Source: an uncultured bacterium
GTDB lineage: Bacteria > Cyanobacteriota > Vampirovibrionia > Gastranaerophilales > Gastranaerophilaceae
Length of the DNA: 55,842 nt
Assembly: GCA_902791985.1 (NCBI GenBank)
Contig: CADAYD010000020.1
Location: 1 to 55,842 of the forward strand
Direction of reading: 5' to 3'
This document shows, piece by piece, positions 24,424 through 34,842 of the stretch; position 1 is the stretch's first letter; each line of letters begins with the position of its first letter. The translations under genes and the position numbers were made by a program. The notes beneath the pieces were generated by a model. It saw only the letters and a list, made by a program, of their open reading frames with translations, was not told the DNA's origin and did no database searches.

Positions 24424-27400
24424 ATGTTTATTGAGGGAAGTTTAGTATCTGATAAAACGGAAATTCTTATTGATAAATATGTACAACTGCTGCAAAACGG
24501 GGTGAGTGCGGCACAAATTCTTGTGTTGGTTCAAAATTCTACCCTTAAAAATCAATTTATAAATAAAGTGCTTGAAAATCTGGATGTTGATTGCGTTGAA
24601 AAGTTTCAAATACATTCGTTTTATTCGCTTGTTTATAATACAGTGAGCGATAATTGGGCATTTTTAGAGGATAGGAATGTATTTGATAACCCTGTGATTT
24701 TGCCGAATTTGTCAGGATTAGAGGTTTCGCAGTTTATACTAAAAGATATTTTGAAAGAAGTACCGTTTAAGGGCTACAATTCGCGTATGTCATTGATTCA
24801 GCAAATTTTCAGGAGATATTCACTCATTATTCAAAATAATCTGTCGCAGAGTCAAATTGATGAACGTGCAAAGATTTTGAAAGAAGGATTTAGTGAAGAT
24901 GCTTCGCTTGCAATAAAAAAACTTATGCGCAAAACACTTGAATTAAGAGGATTTGACTATTTGAGGCAGTGTCTTTTATTTAATTTTATATATAAAAATA
25001 CTGATTATTTTAAAAATATAAAATACTTGTTTATTGATGATGCGGATGAATGTACTCCAATTTGTATTGATTTTATAGAATATTTGGCAAATAAAGTTCC
25101 ACCTCTTTCTAACCCTCCCCCACAAGGGGCGAGGGGACTATGCGATTTTTATATCGCAATAGATCCTTTGGGTTCAAGTAGATGCGGGTATTTGAGTGCT
25201 GATAAAAATAATTATGAACGACTGAAAGGTATTTTTGGTAAATACGATGTCGGCGCAGCAACACTAACCTGTAGTATTCCTTGTCATGACGACAAATATA
25301 AAAGTAGGTCAGGTTTGCTATCCAGACATGAAACTGTTTCAGACAAACTCTTTGCGAATGTTGTAAATGGTGAGTTTAATAAACTTGAAAATTTTTCTTA
25401 CGATTCATTTTCAAAGCGCTCACAAATGGCGCAAAGTGTGATAAATAAAATCAACGAATTGTTAAAAAATGGTACAAAGCCCTGCGAAATATCAATTATC
25501 AGCCCTGTTATTGATGACATGCTGAAATTCACTCTCAAAAATACTTTTAAAACCATTAATTTAACATTTTTAACGGGCAGTGAAAAACTTATACAAAACA
25601 GGCTTGTACTTGGTGCGATAACTATTCTTAAACTAAATACAAACTTAAAAAATTCACTGAGCGAATTTGATATAAGAGTAATTTTGTCGGAATTTTTAAA
25701 AATTCCTATCAAATATTGCGAAAAAATTCTCTCTCATTTTGAAAAAACAAAGGAGCTTATTCCGTTTGAATTTGAGGACAGTGAATACACTCAAAAATAT
25801 GACAAATTTTTGAATTTAGTGCAAACTTTATCGGTGTCTGATAAAAAAATATCAGAGCAGATAATTAATATTTTTGATGAATTATTTATCTCGGAAAAAT
25901 TTGATAAAAATGAGGTCAATAAATTCAATTTTTTTGTTAAGCAAATTCGCGATTTTGAAGATATTTTCGGTGCGGAATTTAACAAACGCAAAACAGATAT
26001 AATTTTGCAGACCGAAAACTCTGTTATCTCCGAAAATCCCTATTCCGTTCTTGATATAGAACGAAATGACCTTGTAATTTCCACCCCTCAAAAGATTATA
26101 GACAATCATATTCAGACAAAGTATCAATTTTGGCTTGATATATCAAGCAGTGAGTGGATAAAATCAGACACAGGACCATTATACAATGCGTGGGTGTTCC
26201 AAAAAGACTGGGATAAGGACACGTATACCATTGACGATAATATTAAACTTTCAGCGGACAAAAATGCAAGAGTTCTTCGCAAACTCTCATTTTGCGCAAG
26301 TGAGCATATTTATTGTTATTCAAGCCTTTTTGACTCAAACGGAGTCGAAAACTATGGTGGAATTGAGGAATATATAGTAACTTCTGTCAATGAAAATTCT
26401 GTTAATATTAGCGAACAAAGTTTCAAAATTGTTCCACGTCCGGACCAAAAGCCCGTACTTGACTATGAAAAAGGTTATATGGGAATATCCGCAGTTCCCG
26501 GAGCAGGAAAAACGACCATTTTGCTTGCACTTATAATAAAATTGCTTGATAAAGGGATAAATCCTGAGAATATATTTGTTTTGACCTATATGGATTCTGC
26601 TGCAAGAAATTTTAGAGAACGCATAAAAAATGTTCGTAAAAATTCGTCAAAGCTGCCTAATATCAGTACAATTCACGGACTTGCACTGCGAATACTGAAA
26701 GAAAACGGTAATTATGAAAAACTAGGACTTAGCGCGGATTTTGAAATTTGTGACGATTCTCAGCGTGGCCGAATTTTAAGAGAAATTTCACAGAGGCTTA
26801 AATTAGACCAAAAGACGGCGGATGAGTTTGACAGAGCCATTTCTACCTTTAAAATGAATGGCGGAATATTACCAAAAATTATTACTGATCAAAAACTTAA
26901 AAATTTTGTCAATTTTTACAAATTTTATTCGGAAAATCTCAAAGAATTTAATCTGATTGATTATGATGATATGCTCGCAGGTTCGGTCAAATTATTGAAA
27001 GAAAATCCCGATATTCTGTCTTACTACCAAAACATTTGCCAATATATTATTGAAGACGAGGCGCAGGATTCATCACTAATTCAGCAAAAACTTATTGCGC
27101 TTTTGGGCGGGAAATATAAAAATATAATCAGATGCGGAGATGTGAATCAATCTATTACTGCGACATTTTCAAATGCGGATGTTGAAGGTTTCAGAAAATT
27201 CATAACCGAAAATTATAATGTGAGCATGAACTGTTCTCAAAGATGCACAAAAGATGTCTGGGAACTTGCAAACAGGCTTGTGGCTACTTCTTTGGCTGAT
27301 GAAACTACAAAAAATGCTTTCTTTAAGATGTTTATGGAACCTGTTGAGGGGAAAAATCCGGTTGAAAAAAATGCAGTTGTTTCAGAAATTTTTGATACTT

Positions 27401-28452
27401 CACAAGAAGAGAAAAGTCACGTATTAAAAGTTATTAAGGAAATTTTATCAAAACATCCTGAGTATACGGTCGGAATACTTTTGAGAAATAACTATCAGGT
27501 TGAAGCGTGGCAGAATTTAATTGAAAATGCAGGGTTTAAAGTCATTACAAGAAACCAGTGTCTAGCACAAAAATCGGTTTTTAAGGCAATTTTTGCAGTA
27601 ATGAAAATTATTCTTCATCCGTTTGATAATGATGTTTTAGGGCAAAATTACGATATTTTGGCTGAAATCGGACGCTACAAATACGGGCTTGGGGATGAGA
27701 TTAAAAAGTATGAAAATCCTTTTATCAATTTGAATTGCGACAATTTAAACAACCAGAGTTTAGAGCAGTTTTATTGGGATGTAAATTATTGGATTAGTCT
27801 TTGTGCTTTGGCACCAAACGAGCTTGCAGTTAAAGTTGCGCAGGATTTAGGGCTATTGAAATCTGAAATAGACAAATCTAATATTCACCTGATTTCAACA
27901 CTGATAAAAAGAATCTGCATCAATAACAATTCGCTTTCTTATGCGGTCGAGCGTCTTGGTGAACTTGCTAAACGTCCAAATTTGAGTGGTTTCAAGTTTT
28001 TCTCTGAGGAAGATGAGGATGATAAAAAATCGCTGCAAGGTAAAGTGCAAATTATGACAATGCACAAGTCTAAAGGGGATGAATTCAACCTTGTTTTCAT
28101 TCCGGAAATGAGTGAAAAAAATCTTCCTCTCACAATTGAATCTATAAATCTTAAAAATGCGGATTTCATTGAACAAATTAAGAGCCTGAACCCAAATTAT
28201 AAGAAAAAATCTGATTTTGAGCTTAAAAAAGAGATTTTGGAAGAAAATTGGCGGCTTTTATATGTGGCAATAACAAGGGCAAAAAACCACTTGTATATTA
28301 GCGCAAGCACCAAAGAACAAACTCGCTACGGGAAACTTAAAGACTCAGAACCAAGTATAGTTTTTGAGGAATTACTTTCTGATATCTGCCATTTTGGTGG
28401 GAAGTCAGGAGGTGAACCTATAAAGACTACGGAGGCTATAACGCATGAATAA
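24424..28452 (+). CDS. UvrD/AddA-type helicase fused to a degenerate AddB-like helicase domain
   Basis: The product is 1,342 residues from the ATG at 24424 (AAGGAG at 24407-24412); a TTG at 24415 is open but too close to that site. Residue numbers here count from the TTG. The N-terminal ~650 residues look like an inactive superfamily 1 helicase: a spoiled Walker A (EGSLVSDKTE), a Walker B-like LFIDDADE, and AIDPLGSSRCGY where GDPxQSIYxF is usual. The second half is active-looking: AVPGAGKTT at 693-701, EDEAQD near 881, TMHKSKGDEF, and LLYVAITRAKNHLY near 1280. This pairs an AddB-like part with an AddA-like motor for double-strand break repair. It overlaps the nuclease gene by eight bases. An in-frame palindromic insert lies at residues 229-241. 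Confidence 0.8.
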   Translation: MFIEGSLVSDKTEILIDKYVQLLQNGVSAAQILVLVQNSTLKNQFINKVLENLDVDCVEKFQIHSFYSLVYNTVSDNWAFLEDRNVFDNPVILPNLSGLEVSQFILKDILKEVPFKGYNSRMSLIQQIFRRYSLIIQNNLSQSQIDERAKILKEGFSEDASLAIKKLMRKTLELRGFDYLRQCLLFNFIYKNTDYFKNIKYLFIDDADECTPICIDFIEYLANKVPPLSNPPPQGARGLCDFYIAIDPLGSSRCGYLSADKNNYERLKGIFGKYDVGAATLTCSIPCHDDKYKSRSGLLSRHETVSDKLFANVVNGEFNKLENFSYDSFSKRSQMAQSVINKINELLKNGTKPCEISIISPVIDDMLKFTLKNTFKTINLTFLTGSEKLIQNRLVLGAITILKLNTNLKNSLSEFDIRVILSEFLKIPIKYCEKILSHFEKTKELIPFEFEDSEYTQKYDKFLNLVQTLSVSDKKISEQIINIFDELFISEKFDKNEVNKFNFFVKQIRDFEDIFGAEFNKRKTDIILQTENSVISENPYSVLDIERNDLVISTPQKIIDNHIQTKYQFWLDISSSEWIKSDTGPLYNAWVFQKDWDKDTYTIDDNIKLSADKNARVLRKLSFCASEHIYCYSSLFDSNGVENYGGIEEYIVTSVNENSVNISEQSFKIVPRPDQKPVLDYEKGYMGISAVPGAGKTTILLALIIKLLDKGINPENIFVLTYMDSAARNFRERIKNVRKNSSKLPNISTIHGLALRILKENGNYEKLGLSADFEICDDSQRGRILREISQRLKLDQKTADEFDRAISTFKMNGGILPKIITDQKLKNFVNFYKFYSENLKEFNLIDYDDMLAGSVKLLKENPDILSYYQNICQYIIEDEAQDSSLIQQKLIALLGGKYKNIIRCGDVNQSITATFSNADVEGFRKFITENYNVSMNCSQRCTKDVWELANRLVATSLADETTKNAFFKMFMEPVEGKNPVEKNAVVSEIFDTSQEEKSHVLKVIKEILSKHPEYTVGILLRNNYQVEAWQNLIENAGFKVITRNQCLAQKSVFKAIFAVMKIILHPFDNDVLGQNYDILAEIGRYKYGLGDEIKKYENPFINLNCDNLNNQSLEQFYWDVNYWISLCALAPNELAVKVAQDLGLLKSEIDKSNIHLISTLIKRICINNNSLSYAVERLGELAKRPNLSGFKFFSEEDEDDKKSLQGKVQIMTMHKSKGDEFNLVFIPEMSEKNLPLTIESINLKNADFIEQIKSLNPNYKKKSDFELKKEILEENWRLLYVAITRAKNHLYISASTKEQTRYGKLKDSEPSIVFEELLSDICHFGGKSGGEPIKTTEAITHE
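25101..25138. repeat. Palindromic element inserted in frame in the helicase gene
   Basis: CCCTCCCCC and GGGGCGAGGGG, separated by ACAA, make a GC-rich hairpin that encodes PPLSNPPPQGARG within otherwise ordinary helicase sequence (codons 229-241). The style matches the dispersed element at 20801-20874. Confidence 0.65.
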
Positions 28453-29104
28453 CTTTTCACCAAACATGATAAAAACTTATCAGGCATGTCCGAAAAAGTA
28501 CTATTTTCAATACGTCGAAAATATCAATGTGCCAAAATCCGCTGTACCCTTTGAAAAAGGAAAAAAAATCCATGCGCTTGCAAATTATTATCTTCAAAAA
28601 ATTAAAATTGACCGAATAGAAACTGCGTTAACAGGTGCAGAGCACGAAATATGGGAACTTTTGAAACAAAATCCGTTCTATAACATGGAGTGTGTTAAAT
28701 CAGAATTTGCTTTGAGTATTAAATTAGGATATTTGTCTCCTGAAAATGATTGTGCCAGTTATTGGCTTGGAGGGCGTCTTGATGCGCTGGTGCATTCAGG
28801 CGGCGACTATTTTATTCTTGATTACAAAACCGGTTCTATTCCAAAAAATCCTCGATATGACCCGCAAACTATGGTTTATCTATTGTGTGCGGACAGATAT
28901 TTAAAGGATTATAATTTGCTCTCGTTTGTTTATATTGACTTAAAAAACAAGCAAAATCACGTTATAGAATTTAATTCTGTACTCAAAACTCAATATGAAC
29001 AGGAACTGTATAAAATTTGTACGCAAATAACTTCTGACTCACTATACAAATGTAATCCAGAATTTTGCAAATTCTGTGAGTTTAATAAGATTTGTCGCAG
29101 GTGA
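28445..29104 (+). CDS. RecB/AddB-type PD-(D/E)XK nuclease with Fe-S cluster
   Basis: The product is 219 residues. It starts FSPNMIKTYQACPKKYYF, as in Cas4/AddB nucleases. His43, Asp113 (GGRLDAL), Asp126-x-Lys128 (LDYKTG) and Gln141 form the expected nuclease site. Cys15 with Cys208, Cys211 and Cys217 at the C-terminus matches the four-cysteine iron-sulfur site of AddB and Cas4. It overlaps the helicase gene by eight bases, so the two are translationally coupled and probably form one complex. This would be the nuclease arm of an AddAB-like end-processing enzyme, here a separate polypeptide. No cas genes are nearby. Confidence 0.85.
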   Translation: MNNFSPNMIKTYQACPKKYYFQYVENINVPKSAVPFEKGKKIHALANYYLQKIKIDRIETALTGAEHEIWELLKQNPFYNMECVKSEFALSIKLGYLSPENDCASYWLGGRLDALVHSGGDYFILDYKTGSIPKNPRYDPQTMVYLLCADRYLKDYNLLSFVYIDLKNKQNHVIEFNSVLKTQYEQELYKICTQITSDSLYKCNPEFCKFCEFNKICRR

Positions 29105-29211
29105 TAAGACTTGCAAGTTGGATAAAGTTTCATTGCCTTAAATAACTATTGCCTTTTTCATGTTTATGTTAGACTTATTATATATAAACTTGAGGATGAG
29201 GTATCTTAGTT

Positions 29212-31860
29212 ATGTTGAAATGGTTACTCAAAATATTAGGTGACCCCAATGAGAAAAAAATAAAATCGATGATGGGGATTGTCGAACATATAAATGCATT
29301 AGAACCTGAATTTGCGGCGATGACTGATGAGCAGCTTCGTGCAAAAACAGATGAATTTAAAGAAATTCTTGCACAACGTCCGCGTTCTAATAATTTTAAA
29401 GAGGATTTAAAACTTGAAAAAGAAGCATTGGATAAACTTTTGCCCGAAGCGTTTGCAACGGTTCGTGAAGCAGGTAAAAGAGTTCTTAATATGCGTCATT
29501 TTGATGTCCAGTTGATAGGCGGATATTTCTTGCATAACGGGCATATTGCAGAAATGCGAACAGGTGAAGGTAAAACCTTAGTTGCCACCTTGCCGGCATA
29601 CCTTAATGCGCTGACAGGAAAAGGAGTTCACGTTATTACGGTAAACGATTATTTGGCAAAACGTGACAGCGAATGGATGGGGAAAATCTATGAATTTTTA
29701 GGTCTAACTGTCGGATGTGTCTTATCAAACGGCGAAGGTGCAAGAGATTTTGCGCTTAAGTATGATGCCTATAGATGTGATATTACATATGGAACGAACA
29801 ACGAGTTCGGGTTTGATTATTTAAGAGATAATATGGCATCATCTGAAGCCATGCTTGTACAAAGACCGTTTAATTACGCAATAATCGACGAAGTTGACTC
29901 GATTTTGATAGACGAAGCAAGAACCCCGCTTATTATAAGTGGCAGGCTTGCTCAATCTGAAGATACTTATCGCACAATGGCAAAAATAGCGCCGCAACTT
30001 GAAAAAGAAGTTGATTATACGGTTGATGAAAAGAATAAAAACGTTATATTAACCGAAGAAGGTATTGATAAAGCACAAGAACTTCTCGGGGTAAAAGATT
30101 TGTTTGATATTAAAACAAACCTTGCACATCACCTTTTGCAGGCATTGAAAGCGAAAGAACTATTTGAAAAAGATACTGATTATGTTGTCAAAAATGGTGA
30201 AGTAATGATTGTCGACGAGTTCACCGGCCGCATAATGGAAGGTCGTCGTTGGTCTGATGGTTTGCATCAGGCTATTGAAGCTAAAGAAGAAGTAGAAATT
30301 CAGGATGAAACACAAACTCTTGCAAGTATTACTTTTCAAAATTTATTCAGGCTTTATCCGAAATTATCCGGTATGACAGGTACAGCAATGACTGAAGAAG
30401 CGGAATTTGGCAAGATATATAACCTTGAAGTTACTGCTATTCCGACAAACAAACCGGATATAAGAATTGATTATCCTGATGTTATTTATAAAACAGAAGT
30501 TCAGAAATATTTGGCGGTTATTGACGATATTATTAAACAACATAAACTTGGTCGTCCGGTACTTGTTGGTACTGTAAGTATTGAAAAATCCGAATATTTG
30601 TCTGCATTGTTGAAACAACGCGGGATTAAACATAATGTTTTGAACGCAAAACACCATGAAAAAGAAGCCTACATTATTGCTCAGGCAGGCAGATTTGGTG
30701 CGGTTACGATTGCAACAAATATGGCAGGGCGAGGAACGGATATTCTTCTTGGGGGTAATGCCGAATATCTTGCAAAATCAACACTTGATGAGCAAGGCAT
30801 TGATGAAAGTAATCCGGATTATGAAAACTTGAAAAATCAAGCACTTGCTGAAGCACGAAAAATAACAGAGCAAGAACACGAACAAGTTGTAAAAGCAGGC
30901 GGATTACACGTTATCGGAACTGAACGTCATGAATCGCGTCGTATTGATAACCAGTTAAGAGGTCGTGCCGCACGTCAGGGTGATCCCGGGTCAACAAGAT
31001 TTTTCTTGTCTTTGGAAGATAATCTTATGAGAATATTTGGCGGTGAGGCGATTAAAAATCTTATGAATATGCTCAATTTGCCTGAAAATACCGCTATTGA
31101 TCATCCGATGATTACAAAGCGTATTAAATCAGCCCAAAAACGTGTTGAAACCTTCCATTTTGATATCAGAAAACAAGTTTTGGATTATGACGATGTTATA
31201 AATATCCAGCGTGAAAAATTCTATCATCAACGTAAAAGAGTTCTTGCCGGAAAAGGTTTGTATGCTGATATAATCTACATGATAGAACAAGAAGTCGACA
31301 GAATATTAAGCAGTTACATTTCTCCTGAAATGAAAGTCGAAGAATACAGTTATGATGAACTTGATAAAATGATAAAAGAACTTCATTCAATAGTTCCGCC
31401 TTTGACAGGTGTTATTGAAGTTAAAGACATTCAAAACATGCGTTATGCGCCAATGTATGAAAAAATTAAGGATTTTGTACTTCAGGCATACAAAGACCAT
31501 GAAGTAGAGATTATTGAATTTTATAATAAAATTATTGCGGATTATAATTCCGATACTCCTATGCAAGAACCGTTCAGTGACGATAATGTTGTAAGGCAGC
31601 TTGAAAAAGATGTGCTATTGAAAGTTGTTGACGCTAAATGGATAGACCATTTGACAAATGTAAGGATGTTGCAAGATAGTATCGGACTTCGTGCTTACGG
31701 TCAAAAAGATCCGCTTATTGAGTACAAAAAAGAATGTTTTGACCTGTTTAACAAGATGATGTTTGAAATTCAATCGGAAACGGTTCAATATTTGTTCAGA
31801 ACACGTTTCGGGGTTCAGGTTGTAAACCCTGACGACATTGATCCTGATATGATGGTGTAA
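29212..31860 (+). CDS. secA: Preprotein translocase ATPase SecA
   Basis: The product is 882 residues. MRTGEGKTLVATLPAYL gives Walker A at about 118-122, IDEVDSILIDEARTPL is the DEAD-type block, and IATNMAGRGTDI and GTERHESRRIDNQLRG are the conserved later motifs. SecA drives Sec-dependent export through SecYEG using ATP. The C-terminus stops at VQVVNPDDIDPDMMV and lacks the zinc-binding Cys-rich tail found in many SecA proteins. The single-copy essential gene marks core chromosome. Its stop abuts the stop of an opposing XRE gene. Confidence 0.97.
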   Translation: MLKWLLKILGDPNEKKIKSMMGIVEHINALEPEFAAMTDEQLRAKTDEFKEILAQRPRSNNFKEDLKLEKEALDKLLPEAFATVREAGKRVLNMRHFDVQLIGGYFLHNGHIAEMRTGEGKTLVATLPAYLNALTGKGVHVITVNDYLAKRDSEWMGKIYEFLGLTVGCVLSNGEGARDFALKYDAYRCDITYGTNNEFGFDYLRDNMASSEAMLVQRPFNYAIIDEVDSILIDEARTPLIISGRLAQSEDTYRTMAKIAPQLEKEVDYTVDEKNKNVILTEEGIDKAQELLGVKDLFDIKTNLAHHLLQALKAKELFEKDTDYVVKNGEVMIVDEFTGRIMEGRRWSDGLHQAIEAKEEVEIQDETQTLASITFQNLFRLYPKLSGMTGTAMTEEAEFGKIYNLEVTAIPTNKPDIRIDYPDVIYKTEVQKYLAVIDDIIKQHKLGRPVLVGTVSIEKSEYLSALLKQRGIKHNVLNAKHHEKEAYIIAQAGRFGAVTIATNMAGRGTDILLGGNAEYLAKSTLDEQGIDESNPDYENLKNQALAEARKITEQEHEQVVKAGGLHVIGTERHESRRIDNQLRGRAARQGDPGSTRFFLSLEDNLMRIFGGEAIKNLMNMLNLPENTAIDHPMITKRIKSAQKRVETFHFDIRKQVLDYDDVINIQREKFYHQRKRVLAGKGLYADIIYMIEQEVDRILSSYISPEMKVEEYSYDELDKMIKELHSIVPPLTGVIEVKDIQNMRYAPMYEKIKDFVLQAYKDHEVEIIEFYNKIIADYNSDTPMQEPFSDDNVVRQLEKDVLLKVVDAKWIDHLTNVRMLQDSIGLRAYGQKDPLIEYKKECFDLFNKMMFEIQSETVQYLFRTRFGVQVVNPDDIDPDMMV

Positions 31861-32070
31861 TTATTCAAATAACTCATTTATTTCGACATTGAAACATTTG
31901 CAAAAAGCATCTATGTGAGAAATGAATATTCTCTTTGCTTTAGCCTGCTCAATTTTAATTAAAAAGCATGCGTTTATTCCTGTTTTTTGTGATAATTCCT
32001 TGATGGTCAGATTATTTATTTTTCTCAATTTTTTGATATTATTTGCAAGATTTTGTGCATAATTTTTCAT
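31861..32070 (-). CDS. XRE-type HTH regulator
   Basis: The product is 69 residues, a single Cro/C1-type helix-turn-helix: NIKKLRKINNLTIKELSQKTGI, then a recognition helix ending FLIKIEQAKAKR. It consists of nothing but the DNA-binding domain. It converges on secA with no base between the two stop codons. It is divergent from another XRE gene at 32325, with a palindromic repeat in between. Confidence 0.8.
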   Translation of the reverse strand: MKNYAQNLANNIKKLRKINNLTIKELSQKTGINACFLIKIEQAKAKRIFISHIDAFCKCFNVEINELFE

Positions 32071-32131
32071 GATTTTTCCTTTAATAATTTGTAGGTCTGT
32101 GTTGCTACGCCGACAATTAATTCTTCATGTC

Positions 32132-32227
32132 ATTGCGAGCCCGACAGGGCATGGCAATCCCGCCATTTTTGGAAATTACAATAAGATGCGGGATTGCTTC
32201 GTCGGCAATCTTTTGCCTCCTCGCAAT
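32132..32227. repeat. Nested palindromic repeat element
   Basis: ATTGCGAG (32132-32139) and CTCGCAAT (32220-32227) are outer inverted repeats, and GCAATCCCGC (32154-32163) with GCGGGATTGC (32188-32197) are inner ones. The TCATTGCGAG and GGATTGCTTC words are those of a widespread bacterial dispersed repeat. It fills most of the gap between the two XRE genes. No gene is seen in 32071-32324. Confidence 0.8.
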
Positions 32228-32324
32228 AACACGATTATTATATATTATACTAAATTATATTATATGATAACAAATTATTATATATCATATTGTAATTATA
32301 AAGTCAAGTATATAAAATTAAACT

Positions 32325-32546
32325 ATGGACGAACAAAAAATACTTGAAACATTTGGTTTTAATCTTAAAATGTATAGAACTAAATTAAAGTTGTCACAGG
32401 ATAATATTGTTGATAAAACAGGAATGAGCAAGGCATACATCAGCAATATTGAGAATGGAAAGCACAATTTGTCTTTGATAAATGCACTCAAATTATCCGA
32501 TGCAGTCGGTAAAAATATTGAGAGTATGCTGAAAGAGATAGAATAA
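32325..32546 (+). CDS. XRE-type HTH regulator
   Basis: The product is 73 residues: FGFNLKMYRTKLKLSQDNIV, then MSKAYISNIENGKHNLSL, a textbook Cro/C1 helix-turn-helix with the ISNIENGK recognition end. It has no other domain. No clear ribosome site precedes the ATG. Together with the minus-strand XRE gene it flanks the palindromic element at 32132. Its targets are unknown; phage-type or restriction-type control is common for such proteins. Confidence 0.8.
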   Translation: MDEQKILETFGFNLKMYRTKLKLSQDNIVDKTGMSKAYISNIENGKHNLSLINALKLSDAVGKNIESMLKEIE

Positions 32547-32581
32547 ATTATTTCTTTTATAAATTATAATTTTATAAACAA

Positions 32582-32624
32582 CCCCCTACGGCACTTCGTG
32601 CCACTTCCCCCTTTATTAAGGGGG
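32582..32624. repeat. Two-hairpin repeat ahead of tgt
   Basis: GGCAC-TTC-GTGCC (32590-32602) and CCCCCTT/AAGGGGG (32607-32613 with 32618-32624) form two adjacent hairpins, ending seven bases before the AGGAGAG ribosome site of tgt. It resembles other GC-rich dispersed elements here and could affect tgt expression. Confidence 0.6.
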
Positions 32625-32639
32625 CAGACAGGAGAGTAG

Positions 32640-33758
<1,119 letters not shown>

Positions 33759-33842
33759 AAATTTATTAATTTTTTGTTTTTCTCAGTATATTTATGCTAT
33801 TATTCACATTATTAAAGGGATATAGTATTTTAAGGAGTTATA

Positions 33843-34832
33843 ATGACTGTGATTATGGATAAAGATGTTTCAGCACAAAGTATTGTGGATATAAATAGTG
33901 CGGTTCGTACCGTAAATATGGAAATAGATACTATAGAGAAACTGCGTGACAGCCTTGACTCAACTTTAACCAAAGCGCTTAATCTTATGCAGAATGCTAA
34001 AGGAAGAATAATTATTACCGGTATGGGTAAATCAGGTCACATAGGGAAAAAAATCGCAGCATCTTTAGCTTCAACCGGAACTCCATCATTTTTTGTTCAT
34101 CCGGCAGAAGCGAGTCACGGGGATTTGGGGATGATAACAGACGAAGATGTTGTTATTGCAATATCAAACAGCGGAGAATCAAAAGAGCTTGTGGATATTT
34201 TGAATTACTGTAAAAGGTTTGGGATTCCGCTTATTGCAATCACAAAAAATCCTGAAAGTTCGCTTGGAAAAGCCGGTGATATAGTGTTGAAATTGCCTAA
34301 TAACGGAGAGGCTTGCCCTCTTGGTCTTGCTCCTACAAGTTCAACAACCGCAACCTTAGTTTTGGGTGATATTTTAACAACTTGTATGATTGAAAGAAAA
34401 GGATTTACAAAAACTGATTTCAATGACAGACATCCGGGCGGAAAACTCGGGTCAATCCTGCAAAGGGTTTCCGATTTAATGCATGTAGGTGAGGAAATGC
34501 CGTTATTAGACGAAAATGCTGATATGCAGGCTGTTTTACTTGAAATGACATCAAAACGCTTAGGATGTGTTGGGTTTGTTAATACACAAGGATTACTGAC
34601 CGGAATGCTTACGGATGGTGACCTTAGAAGATGGTTATCTCCGCAAATTCTTGAAAAACACGCTAATGAGCTTATGACTAAAAATCCGAAAACAGTTTCT
34701 AAAGATATTATGGCTTCAGAAGCAATGAAGATTATGCATGATAAAAAGATTACAAATCTTTTTGTTGTTGAAAACGGTTATCCTGTCGGAGTAATCCATA
34801 TTCATGATTTGTTGAATCATGGTGTTATGTAA
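33843..34832 (+). CDS. kdsD: Arabinose-5-phosphate isomerase
   Basis: The product is 329 residues. Residues 50-190 form a SIS sugar-isomerase domain (GMGKSGHIGKKIAASLASTG, HPAEASHGDLGM, and ISNSGESKEL), followed by two CBS domains (about 215-329). This is the KdsD/KpsF arrangement, which turns ribulose-5-phosphate into arabinose-5-phosphate for Kdo. The gene therefore implies an LPS-type outer membrane. AAGGAG (33832-33837) precedes the ATG by five bases. The next gene begins ten bases after the stop. Confidence 0.93.
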   Translation: MTVIMDKDVSAQSIVDINSAVRTVNMEIDTIEKLRDSLDSTLTKALNLMQNAKGRIIITGMGKSGHIGKKIAASLASTGTPSFFVHPAEASHGDLGMITDEDVVIAISNSGESKELVDILNYCKRFGIPLIAITKNPESSLGKAGDIVLKLPNNGEACPLGLAPTSSTTATLVLGDILTTCMIERKGFTKTDFNDRHPGGKLGSILQRVSDLMHVGEEMPLLDENADMQAVLLEMTSKRLGCVGFVNTQGLLTGMLTDGDLRRWLSPQILEKHANELMTKNPKTVSKDIMASEAMKIMHDKKITNLFVVENGYPVGVIHIHDLLNHGVM

Positions 34833-34842
34833 GTAATTATTT

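Noticed and set aside
32069-32347. 92-codon plus-strand frame over the palindromic repeat
   Set aside because: It reads through a non-coding dispersed repeat and has no domain pattern or ribosome site.
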